From: an uncultured Arthrobacter sp.
Lineage (GTDB): Bacteria; Actinomycetota; Actinomycetes; Actinomycetales; Micrococcaceae
Assembly: GCF_947493765.1 (NCBI RefSeq)
Contig: NZ_CANLSZ010000009.1
Span: forward strand, 1 to 64,000
DNA length: 64,000 nucleotides
Direction: 5' to 3'
This document shows, in pieces, positions 58,932 through 64,000 of this stretch. The notes below the pieces were generated by a model. It did no database searches. It worked only from the letters and a program-made list of their open reading frames with translations, and was not told the origin of the DNA. Numbering within the stretch: position 1 is the first letter of the stretch; each line of letters starts with the position of its first letter. The position numbers were made by a program, and so were the translations under genes.

Positions 58932-59632
58932 CCACCACCACCGCCGAGCACGAGGCCGCAACAGCACTCACAGCACGCCTGCCGCTCCCCGGACCCCTGA
59001 CGGCCGAGCCCTGCAGCGGGGCCGACGTCCCCACCACGAACGCCGCCACGGCCGTCGTCGCCTCCTTCGTGGGAGCCTCCTCGGCCGATCTCGCCGTCGT
59101 CCTCCTCGACACCCAGCCCCTGGCCGCGGCGGCCGGTACGCCCTCGCCGCTGGTCTCACCGGCCGACGTGCTGGTGCCCGCCCTCGAGGCCGCCTCGGTC
59201 TCCCTGGGCGACGGCGTCCTCGGCACCCCGGTCGTGGAGGACGCCGCAGCGCTGTTCCGCGACGCGGAGACCTCCGTGTTCCGCCTGGCCGGACCCTCCG
59301 GCGCGGTGGGCTGGTTCGCCGTGCGCCTGCGGGGAACCCGCCCGGGTGCCGCGCCGCGGCGCTCCTCGGGCTCGGCCGGAGCGGCGAACCTCGGCCGCAT
59401 CAGCAATGTGGAGATGGCCATGACCGTGGAGATCGGCCGCACCAGGATGTCCGTCCGCGACGTGCTCGATCTCGAACCGGGCGCCGTGATCGAGCTGGAC
59501 CGCTCCGCCGGGGCCCCCGCCGACGTACTGCTCAACGGTCGCCTCGTGGCACACGGGGAGGTCGTGGTCGTCGACCAGGACTACGCCGTGCGCATCACCC
59601 AGATCCTCGACGTCGCAGACGGCGCCCAGTAG
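58928..59632 (+). CDS. fliN: flagellar motor switch protein FliN (FliY-like length)
   Basis: The 234-aa protein has the C-terminal SpoA/FliN domain (ISNVEMAMTVEIGRTRMSVRDVLDLEPGAVIELDRSAGAPADVLLNGRLVAHGEVVVVDQDYAVRIT) at about 150-230, and a further N-terminal domain of ~130 residues rather than the ~60 of E. coli FliN. It is therefore FliY-like in size, though I see no CheC phosphatase motif. It could offer a CheY-binding surface that FliM lacks; this is conjecture. Confidence 0.9.
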   Translation: MTTTTAEHEAATALTARLPLPGPLTAEPCSGADVPTTNAATAVVASFVGASSADLAVVLLDTQPLAAAAGTPSPLVSPADVLVPALEAASVSLGDGVLGTPVVEDAAALFRDAETSVFRLAGPSGAVGWFAVRLRGTRPGAAPRRSSGSAGAANLGRISNVEMAMTVEIGRTRMSVRDVLDLEPGAVIELDRSAGAPADVLLNGRLVAHGEVVVVDQDYAVRITQILDVADGAQ

Positions 59633-60204
59633 TGGACGCCGTGGTCCTCGGCCTGAGGGTGCTCCTGTCCCTCGGCGTGGTCCTCGCGCTGCTCTACGTC
59701 CTCCACCGCCGGGTCTCGAAGCTGAACGGGAACCGTGCCGGAGCGGGGCTCCTCTCGGTCGTGGCACGGCAGGGGATCGGCGCCAAGGCCTCGGTGGTGG
59801 TGCTCGACGCCGAGGGCACCCGCTTCTACCTGGGCGTCACCGACCAGTCCGTCGCGGTCCTCCACTCCACGGCCGTTCCGCGCGCCCTGCAGTCCGTCCC
59901 GGGAGCGGGCGATCCCCCGGCACCGCTCGCCGCCGTCGCAGTTCCCCCCGCTCCGGTCCCATCCGTCCCATCCGTCGCGCCCGTACCGGCCCGTGCCGCG
60001 CGCTCGTCCGACGCCGACTTCGCCGCCTCACTGCGCGTCGCCCTCGACGAGGAGCCGGCGTTCGCCACGCGCCGTGCGGCCCGCGCCGCGCGCTCCGCAC
60101 CCGCATCCCGGCCGGTCCGGTCCGCGCCCCTGCAGGGCTCGATCCTCTCCCCGGCCACCTGGAAGCAGACCGCGGCCTTCCTGCGGCATGGACGGGCGGG
60201 ATGA
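59632..60204 (+). CDS. fliO: flagellar biosynthesis protein FliO
   Basis: The 190-aa protein has one N-terminal membrane helix (LGLRVLLSLGVVLALLYVLHRRV) and a small FliO domain (GAGLLSVVARQGIGAKASVVVLDAEGTRFYLGVTDQSVAVLHS), then an Ala/Pro/Arg-rich cytoplasmic tail. FliO assists FliP ring assembly. GTG start overlapping the fliN stop (TAGTG), ATGA overlap with fliP. Confidence 0.9.
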   Translation: MDAVVLGLRVLLSLGVVLALLYVLHRRVSKLNGNRAGAGLLSVVARQGIGAKASVVVLDAEGTRFYLGVTDQSVAVLHSTAVPRALQSVPGAGDPPAPLAAVAVPPAPVPSVPSVAPVPARAARSSDADFAASLRVALDEEPAFATRRAARAARSAPASRPVRSAPLQGSILSPATWKQTAAFLRHGRAG

Positions 60205-61082
60205 GGACGACGTCGTCCCCGGCGGTGGTCCGCGCACCCGGCACCGCGTCGCGGGCGCTGCTCTCCCTGGCCGCCGCGGTGCTGCTCGCCGTCGTCGTGG
60301 TACTCCTCGGCGCGTCTGGCAGTCACGCCGGTGAGCTGGACCCCACCCTCCCCGGCCCGGTCGCGCCGTCGGCGCCCGCCGAGCCGTCCCCGCCCGCAGC
60401 CCCCGGCAGCGACGACGGCCTGTCCGTGGAGATCAACGGCGTCAACGGCGAGCCGAGCTCCGCCGTCCTGACCCTCATCGGGATCACGCTGCTGTCCGTC
60501 GCTCCGGCGCTGCTGCTCATGATGACGTCCTTCACCAAGATCTTCGTGGTGCTCGCCATGACCCGGAACGCGCTCTCGCTGCCGTCCATCCCGCCCAACC
60601 AGGTCCTCGCCGGGCTGGCCCTGTTCCTGTCGCTGTTCATCATGGCGCCGGTCCTGACCGAGATCAACACCATCGCCGTCCAGCCCTATCTCGACGGCGC
60701 CACCACGTTCACCGAGGCACTCGACGACGGCGCCGGCCCGCTGCAGACCTTCATGCTGGCCCACACGCGCCAGGAGGATCTCGCGCTCATGACGCGGGCC
60801 GCCGGGCAGCCGAACCCGCAGGACGCCGCGAGCGTCCCGCTGACCACCCTCATCCCGTCCTTCATGATCTCCGAGCTGCGGGCCGCGTTCATCATCGGCT
60901 TCGTGATCTTCGTGCCGTTCCTCGTGATCGACCTCGTGGTCTCGGCGGCCCTCATGTCCATGGGCATGATGATGCTCCCGCCCGTCATGATCTCGCTGCC
61001 CTTCAAGATCCTCCTGTTCGTCCTCGTGGACGGCTGGGGCATGATCATCACCGCGCTCATCAACAGCTACCAGGGCGGTTGA
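60201..61082 (+). CDS. fliP: flagellar export gate protein FliP
   Basis: The 293-aa protein begins with a cleavable or first helix (ALLSLAAAVLLAVVVVLLGASGSHAG), then the FliP core: LLMMTSFTKIFVVLAMTRNALSLPSIPPNQVLAGLALFLSLFIMAPVL and AAFIIGFVIFVPFLVIDLVVSAALMSMGMMMLPPVMISLPFKILLFVLVDGW. Five copies form the export gate with FliQ and FliR. Confidence 0.97.
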   Translation: MRTTSSPAVVRAPGTASRALLSLAAAVLLAVVVVLLGASGSHAGELDPTLPGPVAPSAPAEPSPPAAPGSDDGLSVEINGVNGEPSSAVLTLIGITLLSVAPALLLMMTSFTKIFVVLAMTRNALSLPSIPPNQVLAGLALFLSLFIMAPVLTEINTIAVQPYLDGATTFTEALDDGAGPLQTFMLAHTRQEDLALMTRAAGQPNPQDAASVPLTTLIPSFMISELRAAFIIGFVIFVPFLVIDLVVSAALMSMGMMMLPPVMISLPFKILLFVLVDGWGMIITALINSYQGG

Positions 61083-61083
61083 C

Positions 61084-61359
61084 GTGGACACCAATGCCGT
61101 CCTGGACATCGGCGTCGCGGGGATCTGGGTCGCCGCCAAGCTGGCCGCGCCGGTGCTGCTGACCGCGCTCGTGGTGGGCTTCGCCATCTCGCTGCTGCAG
61201 TCCATCACCCAGATCCAGGAGGTCACGCTCTCCTTCGTGCCGAAGGCCGCCGCCGTGTGCATCGCCCTGCTCGTCTGCGGGCACTGGATGATCTCCGAGA
61301 TGATCGCCTTCACCCACGAGATCTTCGAGCGCATCCCCGGTCTGCTCGGGGGCGGCTGA
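61084..61359 (+). CDS. fliQ: flagellar export gate protein FliQ
   Basis: The 91-aa protein has two membrane helices (LAAPVLLTALVVGFAISLLQS and AAAVCIALLVCGHWMISEM) with QSITQIQEVTLSFVPK between, diagnostic for FliQ. GTG start 1 nt after fliP. Confidence 0.95.
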   Translation: MDTNAVLDIGVAGIWVAAKLAAPVLLTALVVGFAISLLQSITQIQEVTLSFVPKAAAVCIALLVCGHWMISEMIAFTHEIFERIPGLLGGG

Positions 61360-61360
61360 C

Positions 61361-62119
61361 ATGGACATCACCCTCGACCAGTCCCGCATCGAGGCCATCA
61401 TGCTCGCCGGCGTCCGGATCGTCGCGTTCCTCGTGATCGCCCCGCCGTTCTCCTACCGCGCCATCCCCGCTCGCGTGAAGGCGATGCTCGGCCTCGGGCT
61501 CGCGCTCGCCGTCTCCCCGCAGGTGGCGGACGGGTACGAGTCCGGCGGGACCGGGCAGTACTTCGGGGCGCTGGTCCTCGAGATCGTGGTGGGCGCGGCA
61601 CTCGGCTTCCTGGTGCTCGTGGTGTTCTCCGCCATCCAGTCCGCCGGCGGGCTGATCGACCTCTTCGGCGGCTTCTCCCTGGCCCAGGGCTTCGACCCGC
61701 AGTCCATGGTCAACGGCGCCCAGTTCGCCCGCCTGTTCCAGCTCACCGCGCTGACGCTGCTCTTCACCTCCGACGGCTACCAGCTGATCATCGGCGGGCT
61801 GGTCCGCACCTTCTCCGCCCTGCCCCTCGGGGGCGGACTCGATCTGTCCGAACCCGTCGACGCCCTCACCACCGCCGTCACCGGACTCTTCCTCGCCTCG
61901 GTCCAGATCGCCGGTCCGCTGATCGTGGTCCTGTTCCTGGCCGACGTCGGACTCGGGCTCCTCACGCGCGTGGCGCCGGCCCTCAACGCCTTCGCCCTCG
62001 GCTTCCCGCTGAAGATCTTCATCACCCTCAGCCTCGGCGGCATCGTGTTCGTCGCCCTGCCGCGCGTGGTGTCCACCCTCACCGGGAACGCCGTCTCGCT
62101 CCTGATGGAGGTGGGCTGA
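61361..62119 (+). CDS. fliR: flagellar export gate protein FliR
   Basis: The 252-aa membrane protein has about six helices and the FliR core ARVKAMLGLGLALAVSPQV, FSAIQSAGGLIDLFGGFSLAQGFDPQSM and LLTRVAPALNAFALGFPLKIFITLSLG. It completes the FliPQR gate. Adjacent to fliQ with 1 nt between them. Confidence 0.95.
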   Translation: MDITLDQSRIEAIMLAGVRIVAFLVIAPPFSYRAIPARVKAMLGLGLALAVSPQVADGYESGGTGQYFGALVLEIVVGAALGFLVLVVFSAIQSAGGLIDLFGGFSLAQGFDPQSMVNGAQFARLFQLTALTLLFTSDGYQLIIGGLVRTFSALPLGGGLDLSEPVDALTTAVTGLFLASVQIAGPLIVVLFLADVGLGLLTRVAPALNAFALGFPLKIFITLSLGGIVFVALPRVVSTLTGNAVSLLMEVG

Positions 62120-62120
62120 C

Positions 62121-63221
62121 ATGGCGGCGGATTCCGGCGAGAAGACCGAGCAGGCCACCGACAAACGGATGAAGGAGGTCCGCTCCAAGGGCCAGCTCTC
62201 CAAGTCCGAGGACTTCACGGCGTGGATCGGCGTGGGAACGGCAGCGGTCCTGCTGCCGTCGCTGATCTCCCGCTCGGCCGACGCCGCCACCGAGCAGCTG
62301 GTGCGGGTGGCGGACACCATCGCGCATCCCGACCCGGCGACGGCGCTCGACGCCCTGGCCGACGGCGGGGCCTCGCTCGCGGCGACCCTCGGGCCCTTCC
62401 TCGTGGTGTTGCTCGTGGCGGTCCTCGGGACGGCCGCCGTGCAGGGCGGCATCCAGGTGAAGAAGTTCTCCGGCAAGTTCGAGCAGTTCAACGTGATCAA
62501 CGGCCTCAAGCGGATCCTCGGCGGACAGGCGCTGTGGCAGGGGGCCAAGGCCCTGCTCAAGACCACGGTCGTGGCCCTCGTCCTCGTCGTCGTGATCCGC
62601 AATCTCATGCCCCTGCTCATGGCCGCGGGCGGACTCTCGGTCGCCTCGCTGCTCAACACCGCCGGCGGGGGAGCTGCCGCCCTCCTGCGGTCCGCCGTCC
62701 TCGCCGGCCTCGCGCTGGCCGCCCTCGACGTCCTCGTGGTGATGCGCCGCAACCGCAAGAAGACCCGCATGACCAAGAAGGAGGTCAAGGACGAGAACAA
62801 GAGTGCCGAGGGCGATCCCCTCATCAAGTCCCAGCGGCGCTCGCGGCAACTGGCCATGAGCCGCAACCGCATGATCGCCGCCGTGGGCGGGGCCGACGTC
62901 GTCCTCGTCAACCCCACCCACGTGGCCGTGGCCCTGAAGTACGAGCCGGGGCGCTCGGCACCCCGCGTGGTCGCGAAGGGCGCCGGCGTGATCGCGGCGA
63001 GGATCCGCGAGGAGGCGGAGAAGAAGCAGGTGCCGATGGTCTCCGACATCCCGCTCGCCCGCGCGCTGCACGCCGCGTGCGAACTCGGCCAGGAGATCCC
63101 GTTCGAGAACTTCGACCAGGTGGCCCGCATCCTGGCCTTCGTCATGTCCCTCAGGACCAGGGGGGCCGCCCGCGGCCTGCACACCCTGCCCTTCCGTCCC
63201 GCAGCCGCTGGAGGCTTCTAG
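62121..63221 (+). CDS. flhB: flagellar export switch protein FlhB
   Basis: The 366-aa protein has an N-terminal EKTEQATDKRMKEVRSKGQLSKS, four membrane helices and a cytoplasmic domain with the autocleavage site Asn264-Pro265-Thr-His (NPTHVAVALKYEPG). Self-cleavage lets it switch export from hook to filament proteins together with FliK. 1 nt after fliR; flhA follows by 3 nt. Confidence 0.97.
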   Translation: MAADSGEKTEQATDKRMKEVRSKGQLSKSEDFTAWIGVGTAAVLLPSLISRSADAATEQLVRVADTIAHPDPATALDALADGGASLAATLGPFLVVLLVAVLGTAAVQGGIQVKKFSGKFEQFNVINGLKRILGGQALWQGAKALLKTTVVALVLVVVIRNLMPLLMAAGGLSVASLLNTAGGGAAALLRSAVLAGLALAALDVLVVMRRNRKKTRMTKKEVKDENKSAEGDPLIKSQRRSRQLAMSRNRMIAAVGGADVVLVNPTHVAVALKYEPGRSAPRVVAKGAGVIAARIREEAEKKQVPMVSDIPLARALHAACELGQEIPFENFDQVARILAFVMSLRTRGAARGLHTLPFRPAAAGGF

Positions 63222-63224
63222 AGC

Positions 63225-64000
63225 ATGCGCTCATCCCTGCCCAAGTTCCTGGTCCCCGTCGGCGTCGTCGGCATCGTCCTGCTCCTCGTGGTGCCGGTCC
63301 CCTCGGTCCTGCTCGACATGCTGATCATCGTCAACATCCTGCTCGCGCTCGTGATCCTGCTGAACACCATGTTCATCCGCAAGCCGCTGGACTTCTCCGT
63401 GTTCCCATCGCTCCTGCTCGTCGCGACCCTGTTCCGCCTCGGCCTCAACGTGGCCTCCACCCGCCTCGTCCTCGGCGAGGGCTACGCGGGGGAGGTCATC
63501 GAGGCCTTCGGGCACGTGGCCGTGGGCGGCTCCATCATCATCGGCGCCGTCGTGTTCCTGATCCTCGTGGTCATCCAGTTCGTGGTGGTCACCAAGGGTG
63601 CCGAGCGCGTGGCCGAGGTGGGTGCCCGCTTCACTCTCGACGCCATGCCGGGCAAGCAGATGGCCATCGACGCCGATCTCAACGCCGGGCTGATCACCGA
63701 CACGCAGGCCCGCGAGCGTCGCGCCGAGGTCTCGGCCGAGGCGGACTTCTACGGCGCCATGGACGGTGCGTCGAAGTTCGTGAAGGGCGATGCGATCGCC
63801 GGGATCATCATCATCATCATCAACCTCGTGGGCGGCATCGCGATCGGCATGGTGCAGGACGGCCTGCCCGTCGCCGAGGCGCTGAGCACGTACGGTCTGC
63901 TGACCATCGGCGACGGTCTCGTCACGCAGATCCCGGCCCTGCTCATGGCGGTCTCCACGGGCATGATCGTCACGCGGTCCAACGCCGAGGCCGACATGGG
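63225..64000 (+). CDS. flhA: flagellar export protein FlhA (5' part, runs off the window)
   Basis: The first ~258 residues are present: membrane helices and the conserved loops VPSVLLDMLIIVNILLALVILLNTMFI, LDFSVFPSLLLVATLFRLGLNVASTRLVL and the FHIPEP-type region EVGARFTLDAMPGKQMAIDADLNAGLI (normally a cytoplasmic loop), then GDAIAGIIIIIINLVGGIAIGM. About 420 more residues are expected. FlhA is the major export gate component that docks chaperone-substrate complexes. The flagellar operon evidently continues past the right edge. Confidence 0.97.
   Translation, partial: MRSSLPKFLVPVGVVGIVLLLVVPVPSVLLDMLIIVNILLALVILLNTMFIRKPLDFSVFPSLLLVATLFRLGLNVASTRLVLGEGYAGEVIEAFGHVAVGGSIIIGAVVFLILVVIQFVVVTKGAERVAEVGARFTLDAMPGKQMAIDADLNAGLITDTQARERRAEVSAEADFYGAMDGASKFVKGDAIAGIIIIIINLVGGIAIGMVQDGLPVAEALSTYGLLTIGDGLVTQIPALLMAVSTGMIVTRSNAEADM

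Overview
The window looks like a chromosomal segment of a motile, high-GC Gram-positive actinobacterium of the Micrococcaceae (Arthrobacter-like). Reasons: the GC content is very high, there are many GTG starts and 1-4 nt start/stop overlaps, and TANNNT -10 boxes often sit 6-7 nt before a start codon (leaderless genes). A GTP-type PEP carboxykinase, a HAIR-type heat-shock operator and a PRTase-tailed RecQ-like helicase also fit. The genus is inferred from these traits, not from any search.

Layout. (1) 1-6600 is accessory: a ureohydrolase/MFS transporter operon divergent from a PucR-type regulator, then an IS3-family element (4241-5594) killed by a frameshift and by loss of a catalytic Asp. 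The IS truncates a DUF4365 nuclease-like gene, and a decayed stretch runs up to tRNA-Ser(CGA). (2) 6600-34600 is mostly housekeeping: PPOX-family protein, tadA and upp on a shared divergent promoter, hsp20 under a HAIR element, a receiver-less winged-helix regulator, a SixA-like phosphatase, a flavin disulfide reductase, tRNA-Arg(ACG), pckG, a phosphohexomutase, the helicase, tRNA-Ser(GCT), prolyl oligopeptidase, an FAD/NAD(P)-binding protein, a 1499-aa secreted nuclease/nucleotidase, tRNA-Ser(TGA), a quinone oxidoreductase, cstA with its YbdD partner, small proteins, an alkyltransferase-like protein, a PepSY lipoprotein set between two copies of a ~56-bp repeat, and an aldo/keto reductase. 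(3) 34600-64000 is a nearly complete flagellar locus, interrupted only by a marR-SDR pair with a perfect operator palindrome and a GGDEF-EAL gene.

Flagellar logic. The units are flgN-flgK-flgL-fliW (minus strand), fliC, fliD-fliS-(fliT-like), flgB-flgC-fliE-fliF-fliG-fliH-fliI-fliJ-NlpC/P60-fliK-flgD-flgE, flbD-motA-motB, and fliM-fliN-fliO-fliP-fliQ-fliR-flhB-flhA (flhA runs off the window). Four of these units (flgN, fliC, flgB, fliM) are preceded by near-identical sigma-28-like promoters (TAAC/TTAC, 16-17 nt, CCGATAG), and flbD by a weaker version. The sigma factor itself is not in the window. The fliM promoter lies so close to the GTG start that the mRNA should be leaderless, and FliM lacks the usual N-terminal CheY-binding motif. 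A NlpC/P60 hydrolase sits between fliJ and fliK, where a rod-cap muramidase function is needed.

No rRNA, CRISPR array, prophage or recognised defence island was seen. The best candidates for something unusual are the shared flagellar promoter set with leaderless fliM, the coding minisatellites in fliK, the duplicated ~56-bp intergenic element, the overlapping divergent tadA/upp promoters, and the scarred island beside tRNA-Ser(CGA).
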